Shown: positions 1 to 11,050 of the stretch, in pieces
Numbering within the stretch: position 1 is the stretch's first letter
How the letters are laid out: each line of letters starts with the position of its first letter
NCBI GenBank assembly: GCA_016617855.1
Contig: JAECUM010093994.1
Location: 1 to 64,000 of the forward strand
Reading direction: 5' to 3'
Origin: Megalonaias nervosa
Lineage: Eukaryota > Mollusca > Bivalvia > Unionida > Unionidae
DNA: 64,000 nt
Made by a program: the position numbers and the translations under genes
Notes under the pieces: model-generated
Seen by the model: the letters and a program-made list of their open reading frames with translations, nothing else
Database searches by the model: none
What the model was told of the DNA's origin: nothing

Positions 1-480
1 ATTTTAGAGATAAAGTGAAGGAAAAAGAGAAGACGAACTTGTATGTTTTATATTATTGCTTTCTTTTTAAAAAAACAAAAACAAAAAAAAAATAAAAATG
101 TTCAGGTGACAAAAACAAAAACTAGTTAAAGAAAATCCCCGGATCACCCAACCCAAATTAAATGGTCTCGTAGCTGTGGTCACTAATTCTGCACGACCAC
201 GAGTGTCTTGGGGGGAGAGAAGGGGTCAAGAATCTTGACCCGAGTACAGTGTTCTTATGGTTCATCTTGCCCAATCATCCAATTCGTCAAGAACCTCGGT
301 CGTAAACTAACATCACCTCTTGGGCCGGAGCAGACGATAACAAAGGTTGCGGAACATGCCAAGGTCAAGTTTAGGCAAAGCCAGCACACATGTTACGTGT
401 GAACGTTGTTCTTGACCTTTTGACTCGATGCTCCAATTATTTTTTTTTTTATTGTAAAGGGCAGGCCCAGAGCAGATGAC
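1..480. other. No gene recognised
   Basis: A/T-runs at 60-120, then a moderately GC-rich stretch 130-410 with a 64-codon open frame that resembles nothing I know. It may belong to a repeat cut by the window edge. Confidence 0.3.
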
Positions 481-847
481 AAAAAGGTGTTCTACTAAAC
501 ACTGTAAAGTCAGACAGAGTTACGCAAAGGCAAAGTCTGTTTATTTTTGTTTTATTGGTACATATTAACTTTTTTTTGACAATATTGTAATTAAAAGTTT
601 TAAAAAGGATGTTTTAATGTTGGTTGAAAGTTATCTTGGTACATACGCAACCATAGTTGTGTCCCTTTATTTCGCGTTGTGATATATGCCGACAGTTGTT
701 AATAAATGTTTATTAACTAGTTGTTGAAAAATAATTATATTATTGAGATAAATACAGTAATATTATGACAGTATTATATTGCATAAGTATAATATGAATA
801 TTTACTAGAACAATGGCAGATGAAGAATGACAGTCATGTAACCACGC

Positions 848-986
848 GAGTCTGACGTTTTCAATAAAGTACGATGAAATCTCGGACAATACGAAGTTGT
901 TACCTTGTCGGTACTATTTAGTACCGATAACGTGATTTCGTGTTGTCCGAGATTTCATCGTATTTTACTGATAAAACGTCAGACTC
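848..986. repeat. 139-bp near-palindrome inside the left inverted repeat
   Basis: The segment from GAGTCTGACG (848) to CGTCAGACTC (986) folds back on itself. Arms share GATGAAATCTCGGACAA and end in the small loop CGGTAC-TATTTA-GTACCG. It looks like a hairpin-type miniature element or a secondary structure of the host element. Confidence 0.75.
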
Positions 987-1571
987 CTGTGATGTAACCC
1001 AGCGTATGACAAAAGCAGACTCATGTGACAAAGCCCGATTTAATAATTTTATAAAAAAATATCTTGTAGGGAGACAAATACTATTAATAATAATAATATC
1101 ATTACTATAACAAAGGCAGATATAAAGATCACGTATGACACAGGCATATTCTATACAACAAAGCCATATATGATAAAATAAACAACACCAACACGTTGAA
1201 TGTGTTACCGTTAACGACCAAGAAATGAAAATGAAATGGAACAAGCATCGCCAACATCAAGAAGAACCTATCAACTAAATCACACAAAAAAGTAATAGAC
1301 CCATACAAAACAATTCCATGAATGATTAAGCAAAAAACTTAATAGCCCCAGGCTCACAAAAGGCAACCTAGGCAGATGCAGAAAAAAATGGGGCGAAGAA
1401 AATTACACAGAAATCTAACTTAACACACTAAAAAGACTGATGGAAACCCTAAAGGATCTGTTACAGACAACACAAACAGAAGAAAGAATAGGAAATTTAT
1501 TAGAATACAAAACAAGAACTGATGGAAGAAAGAAAAGAAAATTAAAAAGAAAATTGAAAGAGGAAAAGAAA

Positions 1572-3800
1572 CTGTGTTAAACCTTTCTAAGCGCATTCTA
1601 ACTAATAGTGATTACATTCTTCTAGGTAAGGGGTTATCATATTGTTCGAGAACCAAAATGCATGATGATATTAATTTAGCAGAAGCATTTTTTAAATATT
1701 AAAAGAATTTTTCTCACAATCATGCACATATTCACAATGTGAAAGTAGTTTCCATCTACAAAATAATCCCTTTTTCAATAAAAAAAAGAATCGTCATTTA
1801 CACCTTCTAGTGGACGAGATATTTATCTTGAATTTTATGTTGAAGCAACTAAACAAGAAATTTTAAATAACAGTCCTAAAAGAAAACATTTTACAAACAT
1901 ATCAAAAGAACTAAATTCTTTGCGTACCTTATCACAAGACAAAAGTGTTATTATTAAAAAAGCTGATAAGTCTAGCACCATAGTAATAATGAATAGGGAG
2001 GATTATATTAAGGAAGTAGAAAGACAATTAAATGATGAAGTATATTACACAAAACTTTCCTATAATCCTTCTGAAGAAATTAAAGCAAAAATAAGCAAAT
2101 GTAGTAATGAAATCTCTGTACACAATTGCTCCATATACGATGAACTAGATATCTTCCCAAATATAATATGCACACTCAGTTTTATATTCTACCCAAAATA
2201 CATAAGATGGTTGATAAGTCATTACCTTAGGGAATCCAGGCAGACCCATTATTTCTGCATGTAACTCAGTTACAAATAATATGTCACAATATATTTATCA
2301 TATTTTACAGCCACTGATGAAATCAATACCTTCATATGTCAAAGACACTTGATTTAATTACCAGATTGAAATCTTGACTGAAACTAACTGAAAATTCATT
2401 CCTAGTTACACTTGATGTAGTTTCACTCAACACAAATATACCGCACAATGATGGTATCAGAGCGTGTAAATATTATCTTGAAGAAAACGAATATAGATGT
2501 AAACTATCAAAAGAACATGTTTGTGATTTGATAAAACTTGTGCTTAAAAATAACTTTATTCAGTTTGGTAATACAAACTATCTCCAAAAGTTGGGAACGG
2601 CAGTGGGTAGTCTTATAGCACCTTATTCATCTTTATTTATGGGGAAATTAGAAAATGACTTTCTAAATAAATGCCTCTTAAAACCAGATGTTTGGTTTAG
2701 ATTTTTAGATGATATCTTTATGGTTTGGAGTTATTCATTAGAAGACCTTTGTAATTTTATAGACTGTTTAAACAAATTATATCCAACAATAAAAAATTTA
2801 CATTAGATGTGTCTAAAAGTAAAGTATCAGTTTTGGACAAAGAGGTCATGAAAAATGAAAATAATGACATCACTACCATGGTTCATGTTAAAAACACCAA
2901 TGTTCATCAATATGTTGAATATTTTTCATGTCATCCTAAATCATGTGAAAACAAGATACCATATAGTCAAGCGTAAAGAAGAATTATTTCGGATGACACT
3001 GTTTTTGAATTATCTTTGTCTGACAGAGTTAGGTCAGCATTTTTTAAATAGAAATTACCCTATTGACATCATTAATACAGCTTTCCAAAAAGTATCTTCT
3101 CTTATACAACTTGAATCTTTACAATGTAAAATCAAAAATAGAAATGAAGATATCATTCCTTTTGTTATTGAATATAATCAAAGTTTGTCTAATACAGGTA
3201 AGATTAACACTAAATATTGGGATTTATTAAAATTATGATGTAAAGCAAGTGTTAAATTGCTACACGAAAGCAAACCCACACTTGCTTAAAAAAACTAAAA
3301 ATCTTGAAGATTTCCTAATTAATTCTAAACTAGAAAAAACATCATATAAAAAGGGATCATCAACTAAATGTAATAAATCTAGATGTTCTCACTGTTCTTT
3401 TATTAATGAAAATACTTCTTTCAATAGTAATAATATGTAAGAAACATTTAATATGTATTGTGATACTAATTGTGCAACATCAAATGTTATTTATTTGATC
3501 ACATGCAAAAAATGTGGCATCCAATATACTGGACAAACCAGTCAACAGATATGTAAATGCATGAACCAACATAGATCAGACATAAAAATTACATCGATCA
3601 ATCATTTTCATCTCATGTTGCTGCACATTTTAGCAACAGTACCCATACTTTGCAAGATTTCTCCTTTCAGCCTATTGTTATAGCTGATTCTGAGATGGAA
3701 CATCTGTTAAAGGAAACCTATTGGATTCACCATCTTAATACGGTATATCCAAAAGGTCTAAATTCCAAAACTATACAACATTCAATAATCAATTTCTTAA
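1572..3800 (+). pseudogene. Penelope-like reverse transcriptase / GIY-YIG endonuclease, decayed
   Basis: Fragments in several frames occur in the order expected for a Penelope-like element. About 1572-1700 encodes LNLSKRILT and GKGLSYC, the N-terminal region. 1920-2100 encodes IIKKADKSSTIVIMNREDY. 2593-2720 encodes GTAVGSLIAP and FLDDIF, the RT motif with the Asp pair. 3380-3440 encodes a Cys-rich patch (CNKSRCSHC). 3453-3590 encodes VIYLITCKKCGIQYTGQT, the GIY-YIG nuclease start, followed by HRSDIK. 3690-3770 encodes TYWIHHLNTVYPKGLN, the usual C-terminal block. Stops and frameshifts near 1700-1900, 2265, 2400-2520, 2806, 3238 and 3440 make it inactive. Priming by the nuclease nick is family knowledge. 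Confidence 0.85.
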
Positions 3801-3844
3801 TTTTTTTTTGTTTTGAATTATGTCCCCTGTTTACAATTAGTTAA

Positions 3845-4795
3845 GAATATTTTATATTATTATTATTTACAGAATAACTTTAATAGTGAAAGTATAAACT
3901 AATATCATAAAAATAAGTTTACTAATTCTTTAAAAATGAAGGGGCATTTTAAAATTAATTTTCAATATATTATGATTAATTAATTATAAAATATTTATTT
4001 ATATGATTATAAGTATTATGCAAATCATAATTTTTTATTATATAATTTGAGTTCTGATGGAATATTGAACATTGTCAATAATATATCAAGGTATAACATA
4101 TTATTTTTAAACAAACAATGTGCATTATACATAATAAAAATATTAGTAAAACTGTTTATCTCTATTTATTCATAAATTAATAAAAAATAAGAACATTAAT
4201 ACAATAGTCCTAATTCTATTGCCTCCCTGATATAGACTAATATTCCCTGAAATAGATGAACAGCCCTCCATGGGACCTGATGATGGCGCAGTTAACATCA
4301 TTATTGACAAAAAGAAATAGCAAATGAGTTTTTATTAGCTGGGGGTTTTGGGGGGGGGGAGGATTTCAAAGTATTAGTGAGGTTTTTCTACTTTGGATAA
4401 AGTTCCATATCCCAATTATATCGTGACATCGCTTCTTTTCATCATATACCACAAGCATCAGTAGCATAGAAAAAACATTTGTATTGCTGCTTAAGACTCT
4501 GCATTGATTAAGATGAAATAAAATTAGTGCATTTACATGTGAAATTACTCTCTGTATCTGTAGTGTATATACATCTTGCCATGGTTTATCTTTTTTAATG
4601 TACATCACATATATATTATTACAAATGTTAATAAATATTTAATTGACGCATAAGGATACACATTCAAAATTAAATTAAATATATTCTATAAATAGCCAGT
4701 TTTGATAGTGCTTATATTGTGATAGTAAAGCATTAATAATCTTACTTTATTATTTGTCTCTTAATAAATAAGATAATTATTTTATGAAATTATTA
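3845..4795. other. AT-rich tail after the Penelope-like core, no gene
   Basis: Very AT-rich sequence with no supported frame. A G-run (4352-4361) is the only compositional outlier. It is probably the 3' untranslated part of the retroelement up to the right inverted repeat. Confidence 0.35.
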
Positions 4796-5249
4796 AATCT
4801 GGCATTTTCACCTGAGTCTGGCTTGGCATATGCGGGGTTATATGACTGTCATACTCTACCTGCCTTTGTTTTATTAAATGTTTATATTATTCTTATGTAA
4901 TATAAAACTGTCATAATATTATTGTATGTGTCTCAATAATGTAATTATTTTGCTAAATAACTCATTAATGAACATCTATTAATAATTTTCAGCATATGTG
5001 AAATAAAGGGACACAAGTAGGGTACATATGTACCAATTTTACATTATAACAACATTAAAACACGCTTATTTTAATAAATAAAGTTTAATATAGTACAATG
5101 CACACAAATATATACAAATTAAGCAAAAATAAACAGACTTGGTCGGACTTGAATTTTCTGACTTTGTGTGACTTTGCATGACTTTGCGGTGTTTACTAGG
5201 ACCGGCAGTGTTTACTAGGACCGGACAAAAAACACAAGTGCAGACTCCC

Positions 5250-6176
5250 ATTTCCTTTTACAAAATGACACTTAAAAAAAAAACCTATTATTTGTCACAC
5301 AACGTTGCAGCTGCGGTACTTTAAATACAAAGAGAGTAAAAACAAAATCATATTAAATTAACTTGGTTGTTTATTATTGTGTCAAATATTTCACAGAAAG
5401 TGATGTTTTCTTCCAGATCTTTAGATCAGCCGTTGTCTAAATGCCGTGTCAATGTCATACTTACTCCTTGGATCAAGAGTGTTTATTTTTATTAGGATCT
5501 GAAGCGGGTCTTGCTTTATATAGTTTCTCTGTGCACTTTTAATGTGCTACCAGTATATGTAACCAGTGTTGACTACACTAGTGTAAGCATGAGCAAGGGA
5601 CAGCTCACTTATATTTCATTAAATTTGAACTATCTTGAATAACGCAACAGCAATTAAACAAGAACTTAAAAAATAATACTTAAGTGTTTCTGCCAGAAAC
5701 ATTTTTCAGGCATTATATCTCACCTCCACCAAAAGACGGTTGATTTTTAATCATAGACTAAAGCTACAATGAACCACTTTTTATCCCTTTATTACTTATA
5801 ATATCTCCAAAAAAAAATCTACATTTGGCCAAATTACAACAATAAAGTAATCAGCAGCTTGTTGTGTATGTACACTAGTCTTAATCCCATTATGTGGCTA
5901 TGCATCATTGCACTAGTTGCAGTGACTGCTGGAATAGTTCAGGCACACAGTAGACTGGTTCTGGCTGGTTTCTGTAATGCACATAAATATCCAAAAACAG
6001 TATATTGTTCTACCTCCGGTAGAATAGTAACCCATGCAGTCTGCTCCTCATTCCTAAGTCACATGCTTTACTTTGCACACAAAATTTACTATTTTTGATA
6101 GAAGTATAATTAGATGATCTTCATAAAGGTAAATAGCATACTTGGGGATAAATATTAATCATTTACTAGTCTTTCA
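5250..6176. other. No gene recognised
   Basis: AT-rich sequence. A 79-codon open frame at 5859-6098 with a hydrophobic start is not flanked by convincing splice sites and has no recognised relative. Confidence 0.3.
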
Positions 6177-6417
6177 GACTGCTCCGATGGCCTAAGTGGT
6201 TAGAGTGTCCGCCTGAGATGTGGGATGTTGCGGGATTGGCCAAGTCATACCAAAGACTTATAAAAATGGTACCAACTCCTACCTCACTTGACACTCAGCA
6301 TTAAGAGGTTGGTCATGACTGGTTGGCTTGGTGTCAGGATAATGTAACTGGAGACACTGTAGCAATATGACTAAAATTGTTAAAGCTACGTTAAAAGTAA
6401 GGAAACACAAACACAAG
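6177..6417 (+). mobile_element. tRNA-derived SINE, family A, copy 1
   Basis: Starts with a tRNA-like head (TGGCCTAAGTGGTTAGAGTG, box A) and continues with a body shared with the copy at 37768: CATACCAAAGACTT, AAAATGGTAC, CAGCATTAAGAGG, GTCAGGATAATGT, AAAGCTA. Box B is degraded here. The tail is (A)CACAAACACA. Compared with copy 2 it lacks an internal segment of roughly 70 bp. Confidence 0.75.
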
Positions 6418-6699
6418 CTAGTCTTTCAACAGCTTGAAAATAAATTTCTGTGCTTCATCAGTGTGATCAAAGTTTTCTCAGGTATATTTGATTTTTTTTT
6501 TTTGACAAGCTCAATGGGCACAAGAGGGGATCAATTGGAAATTAGAGGGTCCCCAGGCTTTGGGATGTCACCTACACCATTAAAGACACAGACATGAAAT
6601 TTTAGGATACGATTGAAGGCAGTCTTTAGATGTTCATAGTCATGTTAAAATTTTAACTATAACTCTTGGGATTGGACCAATGTCTCATGATATTTTTAT

Positions 6700-7480
6700 C
6701 CAAAAAATCTACATATTTGAAGTATTGTAGGAGAAAATCTGAAGGTTGTCATGTGTCATCATCAAGGCCAGGGCCAAGACATGGGCATCAGATTTTTGGG
6801 TTACACTCTTCGGTCTTGCCCCATGAATGGTCCATGAGAGTGTTGTAGCCCTGGGTCAAAATTTGGAAAATGTCGAGATCCCCAGTCAGTTACCACATAT
6901 AGGTTTGCAGTACATGAGACAACGAGACATACCAGTGTGTCCAATACAGACCATGGGTAATGTCCCTTAGGTTGTGGACTTGACTTTGGGTCATAGCTTG
7001 GAAACCGTTGAGATATTCGCCTTCTAACCATATATTGGTTGAAGGACATGAAAAGAAATAAGACTGAGGAAGGAGACTTGCTCTGGGTCATCACTTCAAA
7101 ACTGTTCAGATACCCAGCCTATAACTGTACAGGTATGAAGAGACAGAATTAGACATGTATCCAGTACAGGCCTGGGTTGTGCCCCTGTAGTTGAGAATTT
7201 GATCATGTCTAATGACATGGAAGCTGTTAAGATCTGCATCCTAGAACTATATATGCATTTAATGGGCACAAGGGAATAGATGCATTTGTATTTTCAATAC
7301 ATATCTTAGGTCATGCCCCCGGCATAGGTGACTTGCCCATGTTTCATAACATAGAAACTTTCAAGATCCCCAGGGTATGGTCTTTGACAATTTGGGAAAA
7401 ATGAGATAGCATTTTCAAGGCCTTGAAAGTTTGGGAAAATTGAGCAGATTACCCTGGGGTCTTTAAAAATCTTTGAAAAT
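6700..7480. repeat. Degenerate tandem-like repeat, units of roughly 130 bp
   Basis: Recurring phrases such as CAGTACAGGCC, CTGGGTCAT, CTTGGAAACCGTTGAGAT and ACATGAGACA return in the same order four to five times, with heavy divergence. No gene is visible. The open frames at 6801-7094 and 7306-7536 are not conserved between units. Confidence 0.45.
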
Positions 7481-7559
7481 TGAAATAAACCTAAACATTT
7501 TAATTTCTTTCCATAATCACAAATAAAATTGTCCAAGGTTGTTAGATTCAGATGTAGTC

Positions 7560-8528
7560 TGGTTTTCCTGGTTTCTTTCTTTTGATGACCCGTTCAGTTT
7601 CATGTCATCTTTAAACAATATTGTAGTATTTTGCATTTGTTGTTTTCTCATATAACATAACTTGTATACAAAATGTTAGCGAAAATAGGTCTTGGAAATC
7701 TGTGTTTGTGGTCTTTGAAAGTTTGGGAAAAGTCTTTGAATTTATCATTCAGAATTCTGTATGAACCCTGATCCCCACCACATATATTATAAAATGAAAA
7801 TTTAAGAGATACTTACAGAATTGTGATTTAAATCCTAAATAGTCAGAAAGAGTTATATCGTTCTATTGCCAAGTCCAAAAGATAGTGTTCCAAATGAATT
7901 CCAGGTCCTGAATATGCTGATGTACCAATATCATTGAATATGCTGACCTGCCAACAGTCTTGATGTATCACAATGGCATTATCCAAACTTCTTTGAATGA
8001 ATTCACAATAATTCCAGAATATTTTAGTCCAAAGTCAATGAGTACTTTCAAATTCTAATGAACAATCCAACAAATAAGTCCTCTCAAATTATATCTAAAC
8101 ACAGTATTAAATACATCTGCAGACTGATTTTGAAACAAGAACATATTGAATAGGAATCAGTTAATTGTCCACTTCTGCATTGTTACATACACCCTATAGT
8201 TCAGTGTCACAATATTTTCCAACTCGATATATGTTGCAGTACTTGCTCAGCGTTATAACTCACAATACATTCCCACGTCACAACAGAACCCACTTGACTC
8301 AATCATCCAATGGAAAATTACCCCAAACTTGTGTGCAGGATCATTATGAAGATTTTAAAACTCATCAACACTTATTTATAGCTAATTGTAATCTAGAGTC
8401 GTGCTCCAAAAGTAATGACACAGTATAGGTATACTTAATATATACTAACTGGATATGAAAAGAGAAATAACTCATTTACAGTATTAAAAATTTTTCACAT
8501 GGATCATACCATATAAATGTATAGATTG
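7560..8528. other. No gene recognised
   Basis: AT-rich sequence. The 87-codon frame at 8165-8428 has no recognised relative and no good splice sites. Confidence 0.3.
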
Positions 8529-8536
8529 GAAGTGTG

Positions 8537-8691
8537 CAGGCCCAGTCCTAGGATGTGCAGGGCCCAAGGCAGCATGCAGGGCCCAAGGCAGCAAGCAATG
8601 AGCGCAGGGCCCCAAGCAGAAAAATTGCATTGCTGAGAAGCGCAGGGCCCAAGGTGGTTGCCTCGTTCACCTTGCCCTAGGGCCGGGCCTG
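8537..8691. mobile_element. Miniature hAT-type element with perfect 8-bp target duplication
   Basis: Ends CAGGCCCAGTCCTAGG and CCTAGGGCCGGGCCTG are imperfect inverted repeats, and GAAGTGTG flanks both sides exactly (8529-8536, 8692-8699). Eight-bp duplications and CAGG-type ends fit hAT elements. The inside is GC-rich, with repeated GCAGGGCCCAAGGCAGC. No coding capacity. Confidence 0.85.
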
Positions 8692-9221
8692 GAAGTGTGG
8701 TGATATGCAATGTCATGCCAAAATCTACTTTTTTTTTCCCCTGCATCACACAGGTTAAGGTTATATTTAGTGTGCTGTTTGTAACTCTGAACCTGATAGA
8801 AGTAGCGGTATGAAAATTCATAAACTGTTACACACATATAAAGCAGTGTATTTACCACCTTCATAGTTTTTATTTGAAGGTCAGTGGTGGACATTACTAT
8901 ATTTGTTTGGAGCTGCAACATGAAAACTTAATAGATATAAAACTACATCAGCAGTTGACGTTGGCACTTGGTATTTCATGAACCAATCTTTGAGGCCAAT
9001 TCTCGGGTCAATATAATTTTTTTGTACAAACTGTCATGATGAAGCATGATGTATCTTGACCTGTTGTGTATCAATAGCATAGTCCTATTGGTAACATCAA
9101 AGTTGTGTGTGAAGCTTACTCTCTTTCTATATTAGGACTGTAACTCTAAAGTCAATGAAAGTTTACATCATAACTTAGACTGCGTGATTTATTTTCATGG
9201 TATTTTCATCAGGATGTAGAT

Positions 9222-9444
9222 CAGATGTCTCCAAACTATGGCCCATGGCTGTATCCAGCCCGTGGCTTCAATTTGTTTGGCCCCCCACCTCCAACATTGT
9301 ATCGTACTGACACAGTAGAGTAGTGTTGTTTTTTTAAAAACAATTTTGAATACATGTATATTTAATTTCTTCACAGCTGCTTCATCTGCGAAGCCAATTA
9401 CAAAAATCTAATATGGCCCTTGTCTCAAAGTTTGGAGACTCCTG
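9222..9444. mobile_element. Miniature hAT-type element
   Basis: Ends CAGATGTCTCCAAACTATGG and CAAAGTTTGGAGACTCCTG are inverted repeats. The flanks ATGTAGAT (9214-9221) and ATTTTGAT (9445-9452) agree at 6 of 8 positions, a decayed target duplication. Typical CAG...CTG hAT ends; no open frame. Confidence 0.7.
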
Positions 9445-9452
9445 ATTTTGAT

Positions 9453-10640
9453 CATAGATCAACATTATCATGACCTAAGGTTATGTCCCAAAGCACACTC
9501 TTGTGATTCAAGGCATGGGGTGGATAAGTGATTTTTAAAGCCACACCCTATGATGTAAATAAGTGGATAAAACCAGGGGGTCATAGTTCTGCCCATCCCT
9601 ATTCTAGTATCCCCACTCCCATATTAAATGAGCAGTTTTTGAGTTGAATGCAGCCAGGAGAAAAATCTCTGAACCCAGTTTAACCTGCGGATCACTGTTA
9701 CTTTTACTGTTATTTCAATGTAATCCTAGTGAGCCCATACTTGATTCTTTTAAAGTGTGCATCATTTGACCTGATTGTTTGGAAGGGAGTCAAGAATTGC
9801 GACCCATGTGAAATATTTCATTTTATACTATTAAGTTGTCTGAATACAGGATTTACTTAAACTATCTGTCTGTGAATCTGTCTTGCTTGTCCATGATAAA
9901 ACTCCTATACAGCTTCACTGATGAACTTGAAACTTTCACTATGGGTGAATCTGGGATGAGTATGTGTTTACCATATAAATAAATAGATGACTCATCCACT
10001 TATTCTTCTATTTTATGAGAGCAATAGAGAGAGATATTGCAACTTAAACTTCCAGTTGGTAACACTTTGAGATCCCCCTGGTCCCATTTCCTAAACATTT
10101 ACTTTGTTTATCCACTGCTCTAAAACTGTATATTAAAACTGCATTACTTCAAGAAGAGTACATTCCTGTGTATTAAAACTATTTCATCCAATGGGCGAGA
10201 GCAATACACAGACTTTTATTATCACATAATTAATGTGAAAGTATCAAACATCCACTCTCATACCGTTTGAGTCTTTGATTACTATTATGATTTGTCATGT
10301 GATTACATTACACGATCAAGCTCTCCTTTCGAAGAGGAAAGCCCTATGTGGTTCTAAGTTTGACTGTCTTTAATCATGATTTTCAGTCTTTTGGGATTGG
10401 ACACAAGCTTAATTTTGACATCTTGAATCAAACAGAAACAATGAAAGCAAAATAAAATCTTTCAAAAATTATACAGTAGTGTTCCTTTAAGGGCAGGGCC
10501 ATGGACATTTTCCAAGTTATGAATGAAGGCCAGGTCTCCAATGACTAAGAGACAAAAAAAAATAATAATTTAAAAACTATGTGTGCCAAACTTTTTTCCT
10601 CCAGTACAGTTTCAGTATGCGTGTGAATTTGCATTCTCAA
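9453..10640. other. Region upstream of ASNS, no promoter identified
   Basis: No CpG-rich block, TATA box in a convincing place, or amino-acid-response composite site could be supported. The ASNS transcription start and any 5' non-coding exon may lie here or further left. Confidence 0.3.
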
Positions 10641-10700
10641 GCTGACATGTAAGTTGGTAGGTAAGTGATATCAGACCCACTTGTGTCTCTTGTTATCATT
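10640..10700. repeat. Dispersed element end, shared with 18355-18405
   Basis: TAGGTAAGTGATATCAGACCCACTTGTGTCTCTTG here and AGGTGAGTAATATCAGGCTCACTTGGGCCTCTT at 18367 are two copies of one sequence, likely the conserved terminus of a non-autonomous element. It ends about 100 bp before the ASNS start codon. Confidence 0.5.
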
Positions 10701-10801
10701 TGGGTAATGTCAGTTTTGACACCAACTGTATGACATCAATTGACTTTTTTATGCAAATTATAGACACAACTGAAAGACTGTTTCAATACATTTACAGAAA
10801 A

Positions 10802-11050
10802 ATGTGTGGCATATGGGCAGTTTTTGGTAGCGAGGATGACATTTCCTTCCAGTGTAATGCTGTCCACAAGATCACACACAGAGGACCTGATGCTTTCCGT
10901 ATTGAAAGTGTGAACCATTTTCCAGGATGCTGCCTTGCTTTCCACAGGCTTGCTATCGTAGACGACCTGCAGGGAATGCAGCCAATGAGAGTGTTCCAGC
11001 ACCCTCACCTGTACCTCATTTACAATGGGGAGATCTACAACCACAAAGTG
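10802..11050 (+). CDS. ASNS: ASNS coding exon 1 (residues 1-83), glutaminase domain start
   Basis: Starts ATG TGT GGC, placing the catalytic Cys at position 2. Contains HRGPDA (26-31), HRLAIVD with Arg49, and YNGEIYNH (74-81), which form the glutamine pocket and oxyanion hole in this family. It ends in phase 0 at donor GTGGGT (11051). A second GTGGTG three bases upstream would drop one Val; the chosen site keeps alignment length with human ASNS. The frame is also open upstream to 10700, but that part has no similarity and contains an acceptor-like TTACAG. Confidence 0.95.

Larger units (their letters stand above)
494..5245 (+). mobile_element. Retroelement locus with inverted repeats around a Penelope-like core
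   Basis: A block at about 494-865 reappears inverted at about 4800-5245. Shared landmarks in matching order are TAAACAC(C/T)G near the outer end, GTCTGTTTATTTTTG, TGTTTTAATGTTG, GTGTCCCTTTATTTC, ATTATTGAGA, ATATTATGACAGT and GACAGTCAT. Between them lies a decayed Penelope-like coding region (separate entry). Penelope elements are known to carry terminal repeats in direct or inverted order, so both may be one insertion. Alternatively the inverted repeats are those of a DNA element that the retroelement entered. No target-site duplication could be defined. Confidence 0.7.

Noticed and set aside
10736..11044. 102-codon minus-strand frame
   Set aside because: Antisense shadow of ASNS exon 1. The minus-strand frame at 34643-35017 over exon 7 is likewise a shadow.
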